DNA of 64,000 nucleotides. Origin: Echinococcus granulosus. Its lineage: Eukaryota > Platyhelminthes > Cestoda > Cyclophyllidea > Taeniidae. A program made the position numbers and the translations under genes. The DNA is taken from positions 248,001 to 312,000 of the forward strand of contig NW_020170442.1 in NCBI RefSeq assembly GCF_000524195.1. The letters are read 5' to 3'. Shown here in pieces: positions 14,401 through 27,634 of this stretch. The notes below the pieces were generated by a model. That model did no database searches. It had not been told where the DNA came from and saw only the letters and a list, made by a program, of their open reading frames with translations. Numbering within the stretch: the first letter of the stretch is position 1; the number at the start of each line of letters is the position of its first letter.

Positions 14401-15754
14401 TAAATAGAGGCACAATTTACCTGACCGACAATCAAAATTGTAGAAGGCAAGGAAATTTAGACAGGGAATGTGGGAAAAAACACAGACACCGTCGATTCGT
14501 AAGGGTAAACTGAACTAATCGTACCATGCAAAGAAGATAATCCATGAAGTCCCAATCTTCATCATTTCGGCTAGCCGCTAACTTCTCCGCTCGATTATCA
14601 ATTGCATCGAGGGTGGTGTTGAAAACACGAATAACAGCATTCCGAAGTTTGACATTCAGTGCCTGCAAAGTACCTGGATAGGATTCATAGTCACTTGGAA
14701 GGTCATGCAAGCTAAAAGAAAATAGTATTCAGTTTTCTCACAATGCTTCAATTCCATTTTGGAGGAGAAATTACACATACTCAAAATCTGATCACATAAA
14801 ATTTGCGAGTGGCCACATTCAGTAACAAATCGAACGTTCAATAATTGGCTTTCAAAGCAACAAAATTTACATTAAAGGGTCTGCTTCAACCTGAATTATT
14901 TATTCAAGTATGCCTTTCTTCAGAAATCGAAGAAGTCGTACTTAAACAGTTACAGATTCTAAAATTGTAGTATAATAGTATTTAATCAGTTATTACAAGT
15001 GTTAATTTGATGACAAACCTTAATTAAAGTACAACCTTTTCCATTATAAAATCTGAAAGAAAGCCAAGCTATTAATATGGAAATTTGTAGGAAAATTCAC
15101 TTACCGATCGGTAAAGTCGATGGAGAAGTCATGCTTTAATTGGGTAGCCACAGAATTCCTTGAAGATATCTTCTTTGATTTATCCGTTATCGTAATGATA
15201 AGCCACTCTTTCAGTTTATTTGATGATAAAAAACCAAACCATTTGCCAAAGGTTTTCTTACCACGATTCGCATAGTACTGCGGATCCTAAATATCAAATC
15301 CGAAGTGAATTTTGACGCAAAAATGTGAGTAAAACGTGATGTAGACGATCCTGACTAGGAATTTTTATAAAGCATTGGTGAGGTAAATGATTAAGGGATC
15401 TTGATTTTAGCAGAATAATTTACATATTAGTTTTAACAAAGATGCAAGACTTTGACAAAGTGGGGGACGGAAAATCAAACCTATGCAAAAAGACATTTTG
15501 GAAAAAATACAGAAAAATGCCGAATGAGTAGACATTTACGTTTGGACAAAAGAAAATGTAGATGGCAGGATAAGCTGACTGGCTGCCTAAATCATTGTTC
15601 ACATCGGTTGGTAGGTGTAATGGCAGAAAGTTTGGGTCGACATGAACGCTTTGAGACGGCTGGTCTGGATGACGACTCCACTGAACAGGCTGGGCTGCAA
15701 GTCCAGAAGAACGAAACTCCTGGACATGGTACTTTGCTGCTTCATCTCCATAAT
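2458..15754 (-). CDS. TRAPPC10: Trafficking protein particle complex subunit 10 (TRAPPII)
   Basis: TRAPPC10 is a large TRAPPII subunit acting in Golgi membrane traffic and Rab GTPase activation. Exons, high to low: 15754-15540, 15286-15105, 14711-14525, 13405-13294, 12551-12295, 11582-10774, 10205-~10032, ~9480-9022, ~7961-7683, 7394-7198, 6947-6562, 6487-6259, 5518-5283, 4371-4271, 4113-3600, 2670-2458. Family blocks appear in order: QPVQWSRHPDQ, LKEWLIITITD, DEDWDFMDYLLCM, EEIASLYSCMSLYEEALECM, RREANLFELRAHILTRECALL, LYFWTFLSTLQTLEIF, LELADFYRDAGKFLKAESLY, then beta-rich C-terminal parts. Phases match at nearly all junctions; those around 10030, 9480 and 7961 are the weakest. The intron after 12295 uses a GC donor (AAG|GCAAGT). 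The model gives about 1,500 residues, longer than the human protein (about 1,260), with low-complexity inserts at 3623-3960 and 7700-7880. The start exon upstream of 15754 was not found. Confidence 0.88.
4709..4747. repeat. Perfect inverted repeat (16-bp arms, 7-nt loop)
   Basis: Arms 4709-4724 and 4732-4747 are exact reverse complements around a 7-nt A/T-rich loop. The element lies in a TRAPPC10 intron, so the unspliced RNA could form a stable hairpin. It is too short for a typical pre-miRNA. Confidence 0.8.
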
Positions 15755-17180
15755 CTACAGTGTTAAACGTTATCAAGTACTATCCATTTGAATAATGGCA
15801 TCAAAATCCAGTCAAGATGTTAACTACTGACGCATATTCAATTTTAGAACAGCAGTCTAAATTACCACGGGCAATTAAAGCCTACGATTGTGAAAAGACT
15901 TTAATGGTCCTGTGTAATTTAGTGAAAATATGTGCTGCTTGATGAACGCTCGAAGCTTGGCACTGAAATTGGCAGTTATGCCATCTAACGACTCGTACGG
16001 AAATGATGTCTTACAAATTGTACAGGTAAAAACAGGAAAGCAGAAAATCAATTAAAAATTTGGCAAAAATGTGGTCGACTAAAATGCGTGAACCAAAATA
16101 ACGATGTGTAAAGTTTGGAAAGTCAAAGCAAAGAGAGGCATGAGTAAACGAATAAAAGTGAGGTCATAGAAACGAAAAGCAATCAACAGGAAGTGCAGCC
16201 ATGTTTTCCCTATATTGAGAGGACAAAATACTTTGTTGTAAAAGGATAACTAAATCTGCATCAGGCAATTTCGGAATTAGAACGTTAGTATAGAACAATA
16301 GCAGAGCTAACACATATACCAACAGCACTAAGACTTCAGCTTATTTAGAAGCAGCGATGATAAAGTGCCAAGATTTAGACATTAAAAAAATGGGACAAAT
16401 GCATCTATCTAACCCAAATATAGTAATGGATATCATGGGAGCAATTCGGCAATAGATATTCTATTGAGGAAAAGACAGGAAACCGTCGACAAATCTGCAC
16501 AATAAAGGAAATTAGACGCCTACTAATCCATAATTACAATATATGATGGGTCGACTGTCAATGTCCATAACACGTTATTGTGGTTCCTCCACTCGAAGAA
16601 ACTATTATACTAAATACCGAACGCTCATTGGGCATAACTGTTTGCAGTAAGACCGCGTATGAGGAACGAAAGACAAATTATTAATTATAACAGGGTCCAA
16701 GGTCTACATACCTCATAAGGATGTTCACGGTCGTAAGAACTACAGAACACACAAAATTTTAATCCAAGAAAGCCAAAACCAAAGCGAAAGTTTTATTCGT
16801 CCTGCAAACGCATTTTTACAATTTACGAATGTGACTAAGAGGGCAAAATCAAGCAAACCTTCTTTAACTATTAGCAGGCGAATTAGCCTGCACTGACTGC
16901 GTTCCCCTGAAAACAGCAGAATTTTGGTCAATACAATTAAAGACCACATGAAATTAAGGTACCAGTTATAAGTGCAGATGACACAGGTGGTCAAAGCCTA
17001 GCAGTAAATGTTCATTCGATTTCAACTTTTTTGAAAATTACGAAGCACTTTTTTGTAAGCTTATGCTATGGGCACAGAACAGTTTCCCTACTAACGAAGA
17101 TGATACCGGGTCGCTCGGTTACTCGCATCAGTAGTCTAGCCAGGTTTGGTGTGCCGTTGATGTGAGGTTGCGTAGCTATT
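15755..17180. other. Divergent upstream region TRAPPC10 / TRIM
   Basis: This region lies between the first recognised TRAPPC10 exon (-) and the TRIM start codon (+). It must hold the missing TRAPPC10 start exon, which should end with one unpaired coding base (G), and probably both promoters. No recognisable exon was found in it. Confidence 0.45.
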
Positions 17181-20100
17181 ATGAAGCTGAAGGAATCAAA
17201 ATCGTCACATCAACTTTTTGAATGTTGTATTTGTGGTTCACAAGAAGCCTCAAGACTATTTTCACAGTGCCTGCACACTGTCTGTAATGATTGTGTTGAT
17301 AAAGTAGCAGTTTCTGATAAATATATTTGTAATAGATGCAACAAAGCCAGCAGCAAGGTTTGTTCACGTATTTCATTGATTTTTGTGTAGCTGATTACAA
17401 ATGGGGCTCTATGCAAAATGAATTCTCAGAACAAAACCCCCAATTGTGTGTGGTGCTCCGAAGGTGGAGAATCTAATATCTCACAGGGTCATTGCGAACA
17501 ATGCAATCAGTGGCTTTGCACCGAATGCATCAAGGGTCATAATAGAATGCCACCGTTTAGGTCGCACACCATAAACATAGTTGGGGACTGTGGAGACAAA
17601 GGTATTTACTCAGTTTAGTGTTCACAATTTGGGCATGTATTCCAGCCGTAACTTTGGCAAGCAAATTAGCACTCTGAAGTGGTTATATCGCTTTTATCCT
17701 ACAATTTGGACACTTGTAGATTCTCTATTTCGTTGACAGAATCTTTTTTAGCGTTTCACTTGCAAGTGCTTATTTATTGTATTCACCAGTTTATGTAATG
17801 TGCTACTCACAACTATTTGCTGTGCTTTTGCTTGTCAATTTTATTCTTGATTTAGTGTTTTGAGCCTTTAATAAGTAAAATTTCCCAGTAGCTCCTCTCC
17901 TTGTATCATCATATCAGGTTTGAAGTGTGAGATCCACCCACGGGAATCACTGGAGTTGTTTTGCGAGACCTGTGGTGTGTTGACCTGTCGTGACTGCCAG
18001 TTGTCGGTGCACCGTGACCACGGTGGGCACCGGTGGGTAAAGGAAAAGGCTGAGCTGCTTCGTCCTGGTCTACTGGCTGCAATGCGCTCTCTTGAGGCGC
18101 AGATGGAACACTTGAAGTCCCTCTTGGGTACAGCTAAGCGGGCTCCTACCGCCCTCCTTGCCAGTGTTGATACTGCGAAGGCCTCTCTTCGCCGTTCTCT
18201 TGATGTTCTTCTCCATGCCATAAACCAAAACAAGGAGAGTCTTGATGTCGAACTTGACAAGATCGCTCAGACGCATATCGATAGACTGGCCAAAGCTCAT
18301 GACGTTATGCGTAGCTTGCTGGTTTGTTTACCTGCTATTTAGTAAAATATCAATGCAGAAATGTCGTGTCTACCATTTTCATAAATTTGGACTTTTTAAT
18401 TATCATTTCTCTTTATCCATGGGAGTCTTTATCAACTTTAACTTAGTTTTTTTTTTCTCTAAACTAACTTCTAAACGATCGTTTAGATTTTCTCCAAGCA
18501 CTTTTTTAAAGAGACAAGCGAAGTGTTGTTTAGTTTGCTCTTCTACGTACAGGAGCGCATTGACTATACATTGCGTTTGTCGCACTGCCTCGTTGACAAC
18601 GAGGAGAAGGATCCGGCAAGTCTGGTGCAACTGGCAGTCTGTCTGGAAGAACGGTTAGAGGGTTTGGCAAAGCAAGTTAGTATCGTGTCAGCAGACAGCA
18701 GCGTGGAGACGTCGGCAGCAGCCGAGGAGAATGGGGACGAGGTGCGGACGGTGAGTGGTTGGCGCAAATCTGCCACCTCCCGTGCTGTTTTCCTCCCTAA
18801 TCGACCATCTGATGAACTTGCTCAGCTCGTATCGTCTATCTGCTGGACTTCTGGTCAAGATGCTGATGACTGGATTTCAAAAGGACCTCCTGAGGTGTGC
18901 TTATTTTCTCATTTCATTAAGTATGGACTCTTCAAAATCATTCAAAGGAAATAATTCGTGTTATGAATTTCCTTGAAGGCATTTATTAGTGGATTTTTTG
19001 TCAACTGGGTGGTATTTAAGTTACCTTTTATGCCTCATTTGGATGTTTTTTTGCAAATTATAATCCTTTAATACCGTTTGTGCCCATATAACATAACAGT
19101 TACTTAAATTGCAAAGGTACATTTCAATTTGCGTTGGAAAATCCTAACCAATATGTAGTGACTAAGAATGGGCTATTTCTCGATTTTGTTCTTAAAGCCT
19201 AGCTTTTTTATTAAAGTTCCCACTCTGAACACATTCGTTCCTGTTTATAAGGCCCACATTTTGCGAAACAAAGTGTCTCAATATATAGATTTAAACAATT
19301 GAGGCGAATGCTGGGGTAGGCTATCATTCCTGTGTTTATGCTTCCTGATGTTGCCTGACGCGGGTATGCAGTATCAGAAAAGTGTGGACACGATTGATCC
19401 AAGCACTGGCCGTGATGGTGGTAGTGGTGGCATGGACGCCAGTGGAGGGCCAGTCGACGCTGCACTCCTCAGCAGCGGCTGTACGGTCTGTCACTCTTCT
19501 GGTCTTTTGGCGCTATGTGCGAGCTGCCATCGCGCCTTTCACCCACAGTGCCACCTGCCACGCCTCGATTCAGTCTCTCTGCATAGCCGATGCTGGACCT
19601 GCTCCCTCTGCTCAGCCACCACTATTAATACCATCAAATCGTCCTCCTCTCCGCTCCGTCGAATTCGCGATGCCTGTGCCTGGACGCCATCCACCACCAA
19701 CGCGCAGCCTTCCACTTGGACCCACGAACAGTTTGAAGTAGGTCTTTTCGTATTCTCTCACTCAAACGAAGACAGGTGTATTTTAAAAGGTTAGGCTCAT
19801 GTAATGCATTTAAATCTGTTTCACCACAGCAATTTTTTAGTGTAAAAGGTGATTGTGTTAAGCTCGCGTGTTCTTCGATCCTTTGTTCAAGCCGTCAGAT
19901 ATTTGCAGCTCTTTTTGCTTAAAAACCGCATCGTTTACCCCGGTTTTTGTAGTGATTGCAGCATTAATCACGGCAGCATTTTGTTTCCTGCATCCTCTGT
20001 CCACCAACATCACCATACGTGGTATACCCGGCGCAATAGTGCGTGCGTACATGCACCCAGCCTTCGCATGTCCAGGCCCGATTGTGCCTCTTGTTATCCA

Positions 20101-21889
20101 GTGTTTTGATGCTTGAAGTTCAACTACCACAAGTCAAAACAACCTTTTACAAAAGGGCTTTGTTAAGGTTACTTGTTGACTTGGTTTCGACTATATTAGT
20201 TTGCTATACCTCATCTCATTTACCTAGTTACAAAATATCTACGTTAATATTATTTTCCATACGTGACTCGTAAATATCATATTTCCATTAAAATCGCTTC
20301 AACAAATAAAATCGGCAGCACATCAATTCGCCTATCCGAGTAAAACACGTCGCTTGTAGGTATCACTACCCGTATTCCATCAGAAGACGCACCTTTTTGT
20401 TGTTTTTATTTGGTGAGCAACCGCATGATGTGTAGGCCAAGAATGTGTCACTTTTGGGCAGCTATAAGAGATTTCGTCCAAACTATTACGACGTTAATGA
20501 CGTGTGTATGTTCTGCACTTCACAAATTTCCCCTGTGATTGCATTCAGCAACTTCAACATCAATACGGCTGGTGACATTCGCCCACAGCCCTATTTTCCT
20601 TCTGTTGGATGACCTCAATGTGCTGTACAACTCCTTTTATTTTGACGTAATTAAACAGGCCTTTTATTTGTCATAGTTCTGATGCCGAAAGACGGATTAT
20701 GCGTAGACTCTAGATTAGATTCGAACCTACTTAGCCGTCTAGTTGCTGTAGAGGGTCCCATGTATTGCCTTTTTCGTGAGCACTAACGCATTTTTTCCTC
20801 TCAGTCCGGGTGTCGTATTTTGCTGAGTCTTCTGTGTCATCCGGAGGCGTTTTGCTTCACTGCCTCTGTCAACTGTCCCATGTGCTCCTCGAGCCTATTA
20901 GCCGAAGATGTCTTGGTGGAGGGCATTAGCAATGTGGAGGGCCAGTGCGGCGTCTTTCACGGCCTCGCGCGTCTTCGCCGGTGCCTCGAGGCCTCGGAAA
21001 CGCTCGCGGAAAGCCCCATTGAGGTCTGGATTCGCGATATTGACGCCTTCACTGCAGACATCTGCGCCTGGTCTAAGAAATTCGGGGTGGGTTTTATTCA
21101 TTAGGATGCATCACAAGCTCATCTTGCTCAGACGAAGGCCTTCCCTCCCAGAGCTGAACGGTTTTGTTGCTGCTTTCCCTCAATAAAACGGCTTTCGGTC
21201 AGTCTCAGCGATTAGTGCTCCCCCAGTCAACACTGTCAAGATTGCTTGCTTAAGGCGATTTTGCACGAGAGGCTTTGAAGGCGCCGCAGAGACGCATCTA
21301 GTGCATCTGAGGAAATGCCCGACAGGAAGGGCTGTAAATGTCAGGTTATTTTCGTGACTTGTAGCTGAAAGGTGTTGCTACCGTGTCTGTCCCTATCTTA
21401 TACGACTTTGTTGAGGATTACTATTTTACCGACTTTATAGTATTGCATCGGGTTGTGGCTATGGTCACTAATTTTCCGGTGGACTAAGATTTTATTACCT
21501 GGACACTCTCCTCTATTTTATGTACTACCTCCATAGGAAATTGTCCCATTTTAGTTTCACTCTGCAAATGCCCTTTCTATTTCGCTGATGGTGGTAAAAT
21601 CCTCAAGAAGAAAACGCTCTATTAATACCGTTTTAGGTTGGCCCATAACTTGACTTGAAGCCGTAAATTCCGTAGCCAAAGGCTTCAGTGATGATCCATG
21701 TTGCTTCTCTTTCCCCGTTTTCTCATTGTTTGAAGTAGTTTCCTTTCCTTTTACCGTTTTATTTCTTTTCAGGTTCCAGCTGTCACTGAAACTCTTGACA
21801 AGGCTGCTTGCAGTCTCAGGGACGCCTTGGACTCTTGCGTTGAATCCTATTACCCTGCATTTTTTGAAAGTAAACGATCATCTCAATGA
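17181..21889 (+). CDS. TIF1-type TRIM protein (TRIM24/TRIM28/TRIM33-like)
   Basis: A chromatin-associated tripartite-motif protein, probably a nuclear E3 ubiquitin or SUMO ligase and transcriptional cofactor. Exons: 17181-17357, 17430-17601, 17918-18321, 18553-18894, 19372-19737, 20805-21086, 21773-21889. All are phase-consistent, giving 619 residues. A C3HC4 RING occupies about residues 15-53 (C15, C18, C30, H32, C35, C38, C50, C53). B-box 1 lies at about 65-100 and B-box 2 at about 120-155. A coiled coil follows to about 300. A C4HC3 PHD finger is at about 402-445, and a bromodomain-like region at about 488-615. RING, B-boxes, coiled coil, PHD and bromodomain in that order are diagnostic of the TIF1 family. 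It is much shorter than vertebrate members (about 1,000 residues). The bromodomain keeps its first helix (CRILLSLLCHPEAF) but lacks recognisable YYKII and acetyl-lysine-binding Asn motifs. Which family member it corresponds to cannot be told. Confidence 0.88.
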
Positions 21890-24304
21890 CTTGCCATCCA
21901 TCTATACTTTTCCTCATGCACTTACATTCTCGTCATGCAATTTTTGATAGCTGTGGCATTTCAAAATACACTCCATCTCTACGTGGGTCTGATTGGCTCC
22001 TTTAAACACAATGGAATTACTCCTTTGCTCCAGTGCTTGCTCTATCAGGTTATCTGGTGCGGTCTTCATACTACGGCAGGTAAAATGCAAATTGCGATTG
22101 TCAATAAATGATAGCGCAAATTCGTTTAGTCGGGGTTATTTCATATTTGCATGGCCAGGATAGGCCTCCGTTTATCTTCGAGAAGTGATTCGCAAGTGCA
22201 CTTGAACTCAGTATTTCTTTTCTACGGTTTGCCTTTTTGTGAATCGGCAGTATGAGAACTTTTGTCGTTTCCGCGACCACACTTTCCATGGCGACTGAAT
22301 TGCTAATGCCACTTAAAGGTGTGCGCATATGCTTTTGAGAAGTGTCGGCCATCTGCTTCATGCCACTTGAGAGGCTGGATTTCAAGGTCTTCAAGTGAAG
22401 GAATCATTCTGTTTGCTTCTCGAACCAACCATGCGTCGAAGATGAACACAATTTGTGAAATCGGGTGGATGCAATCTGCTGCGAAAGGAAGAAGTGTTTG
22501 CCATTGAGCGCCTTCGTCCTTGAATTCACTAGTTGTGACAGTGACATTTGTAGTCAATGGAATGTTGTGTGCAGTAGGTAGGCTTCACCAAGTGGTATAC
22601 AGTGTGGCGCGCCCTACAAGTCTGTGCCATCGACGCGCATCTTCATCTATTTAAGCATTCCCATTGGTTGTTGAGGTCGGGCGACCTGATTAGTGATTTC
22701 TGCACAGCCACGACTTGCACCAACTCTGTAGAAGCACAATCATCGGGGATACATGTCGCTGGAAAGGCGATAGTTAATGAGACAGTGTGTGGCTCATTAA
22801 CCAGACACAATCTACGTCGTTTTGTCTTTGCTAAAGCCAAAAGCGTTTTATTCACAGAGAAGAATGGGAATTACCTTCAAGTTTCCTTCGCCTCTTGACG
22901 TGGGTCACAGCATAGTTGTCATTGGAGAAGTTGGGAGGACAAGGTATTTTGCCTTATGCATGCATATAATCGTCATTACTCTGTTTTCTAAATCAACTAA
23001 TGGCTAACCTAATTCACTACGGAATAGCCCGACAATTGTGAATCCAAATGGGCAGAGGTTCATTGTGTGTCAAAATTCATTAATTGTGGAATTATAGTTT
23101 TACTCAGGCTGTATACGCTTAATATGTTTAGTAGGAGGACACTGTGCTTTGGCCCCTTCATTTATGTTGTACCTCCTGTTATCATTCGATAATGTGGAAA
23201 TGTCTTTTTCCAATCCCTTAAGTAAGTTGTGGGGATAACTTGGAAGACTCACTTTTGTGGTGAAAACCCAGGCGTCCGCATCATCATCAATCGAATGTTC
23301 ATTGTATTACTTCACTTCCCATCGTTAATTACAGCCTTCATGTCGCACTACCCCAAATTTGAACCGAGTTGTATCACACAATAGCTCAACTCGTAAAGCC
23401 CTTACTTCTGCTCAACAGGTCCCTTGGGGAGTCAACGCGATCAAAAGAGTTAAACTTCATAACTGTTTATGAAGTTTTGGTTGCATTTGGTGGTTCAGAA
23501 TGATACTGTCGACTGCTCAAGTGTTGTTTGACGATTTGATTAACTTTAACCAAACCTTTCAAGTTAAAATTAATACGTAGAACATTCACCGAAATTCATC
23601 TACACCCTCTTGACAAACCCTGGATAAGAGCAAGGCACAAGCAGCACTACTAGAATAGGTTCAGCCAAATAAAAATTATTTCTGGTATCAAAATAATAAG
23701 CATTTAGTCGCATTTCTTTATTCTGTAAACAGTTTCACCTTAGTATTACTATTTGTTTCTTTTGCCCATATCACAAATTCAAATCAAAAAGAATGACCAC
23801 ATTTTCCAAAGGACTTTTCTCAGACGATCTATCCACCTCTTAGTGGCTTGCATTGGAACGCTCAGAGGGTACAGCGCCAAATTCCTCGAAGCCCCCCCTC
23901 CCCCCCACTTGATAGCACATACACCCTTCTAATTGTTCTAATTGTACCATGAGCGGGATCGCATGGTTCAGCGTTCACCATCGTAAGTGCAAGACGTTGT
24001 CCCAAGCAAGAGATCAGACTTTAATGATTGCATGTATATTCCGACACTTCATGAACTTGACCTTATGCCCTAAAATGCCTTGATTCATTCAATTGATGAA
24101 TGAGAGAAGGGGTCATCCACCCGATACTTAAGCGAAAATTCCCTTTTCTCACCCAAAAATAGTAAAATATGACTAGTGTGGATGTTAACTCATCACCTAT
24201 TTCAAAGCCCAGAAAATTTGAGCATCAAGTATAAGCAGAATGGGACCAATTACCATTGAAAGGAGTTAGCTTGTAGGGGCACATTTTGTTCTCTCTGTGC
24301 GCAG
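21890..24304. other. Spacer between TRIM and SLAIN-like genes
   Basis: An AATAAA at 22103-22108 lies 214 nt past the TRIM stop and may be its polyadenylation signal. Minus-strand frames at 22101-22557 contain a short LPIHKK stretch like those of LINE reverse transcriptases, but with frame breaks. A perfect 9-bp inverted repeat spans 22773-22801. 5' exons of the SLAIN-like gene may lie here but were not recognised. Confidence 0.4.
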
Positions 24305-27300
24305 GTTTGTATTGAAGTTGGTATCAGACTTCCAAGTTTTCGACCCCGATCTTTCGCTGTGTTCGCCGCCATCCCCCGTGACGTCAGAGACCCCGGTGCA
24401 GATACCTGTAAGCGAGACAACGCCCCTAGAGGTAACACTAGACACTGGCGGCGAGTGGGAAGTTTGTGGCTTCACCCCCGAGACAAGCTCTAACGCCACA
24501 GGCTTCAACGCCGCCAGAAACGGTTTTTGCACTGGCGAACTCTTCACCTGCAAAATCTACGTCAAAAAGGACTTTTTTGAGGTAGACCATATTGAACTGC
24601 CATGCAGAATTCTTATTTACGTCCAATAATGAACAAATACCCTGCGTTGTGGAGCTCAGTCTCTCTCTTTTGCTTTATATTAGCAAAACTCTTCACAATG
24701 AATTCGTTGACATATTCCAAAAAACAATTCAATACTTAATTCCACTCTTTAAGAAGAGTTTAATAGCAAGTAGCAGTGGTGTCTTTTTCCCAGAAAACAG
24801 TAAATAAATATACCCTGGGAGCTTATACATGCTTTCGTAACAGGGAGTCTTTCCCTTTCATGTCTTACTTGTTTAAAGAGACTTTTACTAATACATTTCC
24901 GGTAGTTATGTATGTATTTTAAGTAAATAAGAACGACTTTTGCAGTTCAAGTACATACAGCTAACGGCTAGCGGAATGCATTCACAGGCTTGTAAATGCA
25001 TGAGGCGCCAGAACCTTGTAGGCGTAATGATGTGGCATCACAACGTTAAATGAAGATTAATAGGAAGCAATTCACATTCAGAGCAATATTCAATGCGGTA
25101 TTCGGCGGGAATCACTTAGTTAGAAAAAAAAACAATTACCCCGGAACTGTACTATTCAGAAATAAATGGAGCAGGGGATCTAGTGGAGAATAATAATAAA
25201 TTTTGCACGACTCTAAACTTCAAAAATCAACGTAACTGCCCGCATCCCAACAGAAGCACCCACTTTTCACTAAGAGGGTTGAGGTTATTGTCCAATGCTT
25301 TAGTGGGTTGCTTCGTTTTCGCCCACCGAGACAGGTAAAGAGGGAAACCACCGACGTATCAGCTTCCTCCATTGATCGCCTTCGTTGCACGTGGGGCGCG
25401 TAGTGATGACAACCAAACCCACCTGTCATAGTAATCCATAAGAGCTTATTTTCCGTGTTTTTTGTGCAACCTTGCATTTGGCTCTGCGCAATTGACATGT
25501 GCGCGCCAAGTGTGCGTTGCGCACATAATTTTTTGCATCTATCCTTTTAAAAGTAAAAGGCGTGCAGGTGGAATGAATAGTGCAGTTTTAATGAAGTGTA
25601 TTTTTCTCCCAAATTATTTACCCACTTTAGGTTAGTTCTCTTATCTTCCGCTCAGTCCCACACGGTGGAAGTAGGTAGTCCTAAACGGGCCTAAACTGCC
25701 AACTAACAAACCTTAGAAGTACCTTCCTTTCTCTAGATGCACTTTTTACTTGAGCACACGAAGCATCTGTCAAACCACTCAAATTACGAAAGACTTCACA
25801 AAACCCGACTGAAGCGGATTTCCCCATGATCACACGATGTCTTCGATCCTTGCCTTCACGTTTAAAAGACGGCAACTTTGGCCTCTTTGCATTGCACTGT
25901 GAAGCGACTGCTAGCGCAGGAAATGTTATCTCCAGGTGGACACTACTAGTTAATGGCTGCCCAGATCTGAACACAGATATAATATCACAAGCGTTAATCT
26001 AAAGGACTAGATTGAAACCCGGTTTTATTTTACCACTAGATCAAGGCGCATTAGTTTTCATATTCTCATGATAGATTACCCACTTTCTGCAGTTCTTAGC
26101 ATGAAGAATGCCTTGGAAGAATGAGACTAAGGTTTCAGTATGGCGTATAAATTCACTAACTCACCGTCTAAAATTCGTTTCATTGTGAAAAGTATTTTGC
26201 ATAGCATCCTAGTGATGCTAATAGCATATATGTGTACATATTCACCCTTAAAACTAGTCGCAACTCATGCCCATAAAAGTTGGTTTGCAAGTAGGACGCA
26301 AGCTAGGATAAATTAGCCACCTTTATTATGAAAAATAGATACAATGGTATTTATTTGAATAAGTTTATATGAGATTGCTGCAACTTAACCTGTATTACAA
26401 TAGTTCGTTGCGCTCAGTGTGATTAGTTTGGAGTTTTGGCGACTTCCCGAAATAGTCGACAGAGTAAGCGCATAACAGGAATTCCCACGTACAAGGAAAA
26501 GCTAGCAGCCGCATGCAAAATAGATGTATTTTAACAACGTCAAACTTCAAGTGGTCAACCTGTTGCTATGTTGCCAACGTACAAAGTACCCAACAAACTT
26601 GACCGATTCACTTTAATCGAGCAACGAATAGCATACATTGCGCCTCCTTCATAATGTTTCATAGGTCTGTTTAAATGGCCTGTGCCTCTCACTCTCGGAG
26701 CACATGATACCAGTGGGTTGGATCCAGAGTGTAATGATAGAAGGCGACTGTCGAATCGGGCGAATGCTCTACGGCGACGCAGCTGCCGTGGAGAAGTCTA
26801 CTCGTTGCTTCCTCAATTCCCTGTCTTCACCATCAAGAAGTAATGGGATCCTCATCCCACAGAACCCCGAAGAGGCCACTGTCATCGAGTGCCTTGTACG
26901 GACGCCCGATATTGAGGTTGATCTTGATTTGACCGAGCCTCTCTTTCCCCTCTCTGAATCGCCCCCAGAGCACAGTAGCAACAGTGAGCATGTTGAAAGG
27001 GACCAGCAGCCTTCTGCAACATCGGACTTAACTACTACTTCCTCCTCTCTCACAAATCTTCATCGCGCCGCCTCTTACCAACTCGTCTTTGATGTTTCTG
27101 ACAACGAAGACGACGATAGAATCGAGGAGCCTGCTTTGAATCGTGCGACTAGTTGTATCAGCCTCACCACTACAAAACTCGATGTTATCCGGCGTCCATC
27201 ATTCCTCATCCCACCAAAACCTATCCCCCAGAGGCACAGCAATCTGTGTAAACTGCTCCCTCTTCGAAATGAAATTAGTAGATCGAATCCACCGCGATTA

Positions 27301-27597
27301 TTGCCAGTAACCGACCCGGTGACGACCAGTAGAGAACCCGCCAGACCCCTGATCGCTCGAACCGGTTTCGCAATCAAGGTGAGCCACCCTGCCATTCAAG
27401 TTGGCGGTGAGTCCAAGTTCCCTCATACTCCTTCAGTACCTAAGCCCTCGCCCTCCATCAGCCGACCCACGCATGACTTTCTGACCGCCAATGGCCAGCG
27501 AACACCCAGGCTCCCCTCGGGTATTCCTATTTACATGAAAAAAGTCCCCAACGGTAGTGGACTACGGCGTAGAAGCATACCTCTGTCAATTCGGTAA
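24305..27597 (+). CDS. SLAIN-motif-like microtubule protein, 3' exons (tentative)
   Basis: Two phase-compatible exons: 24305-24581 (strong pyrimidine tract before a gcgcag acceptor; donor GAG|GTAGAC) and 26701-27597 (TAA stop). The protein is Ser/Pro-rich and probably disordered. Faint but ordered similarity to SLAIN1/2 is seen. A GEWEVCGFTPE segment corresponds to the family's W-L-Y-x-S-P. A PVGWIQSVM segment followed by an A/K-rich helix corresponds to SPLxWCRxVL. A C-terminal PSGIPI plus GLRRRSIPL resembles GGIPVPRS and RRSLPAP. SGIP fits the SxIP motif that binds EB1 at microtubule plus ends. An AATAAA at 27629-27634, 32 nt after the stop, supports a real 3' end. The first visible exon needs two coding bases from upstream, so the 5' part is missing. 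A different disordered protein is possible. Confidence 0.4.
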
Positions 27598-27628
27598 TCT
27601 TACGAAATCAGTGGCACCTTTTCGTGCC

Positions 27629-27634
27629 AATAAA
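27629..27634 (+). terminator. Polyadenylation signal AATAAA
   Basis: Canonical hexamer 32 nt downstream of the SLAIN-like stop codon on the same strand. Confidence 0.6.

Noticed and set aside
20700..20760. GGTTCGAATCT on the minus strand, resembling a tRNA B box
   Set aside because: Flanking bases do not form a T-stem and no A box, anticodon arm or acceptor stem could be built.
23890..23912. C-rich run
   Set aside because: Short low-complexity tract; could form unusual DNA structure but nothing supports a role.
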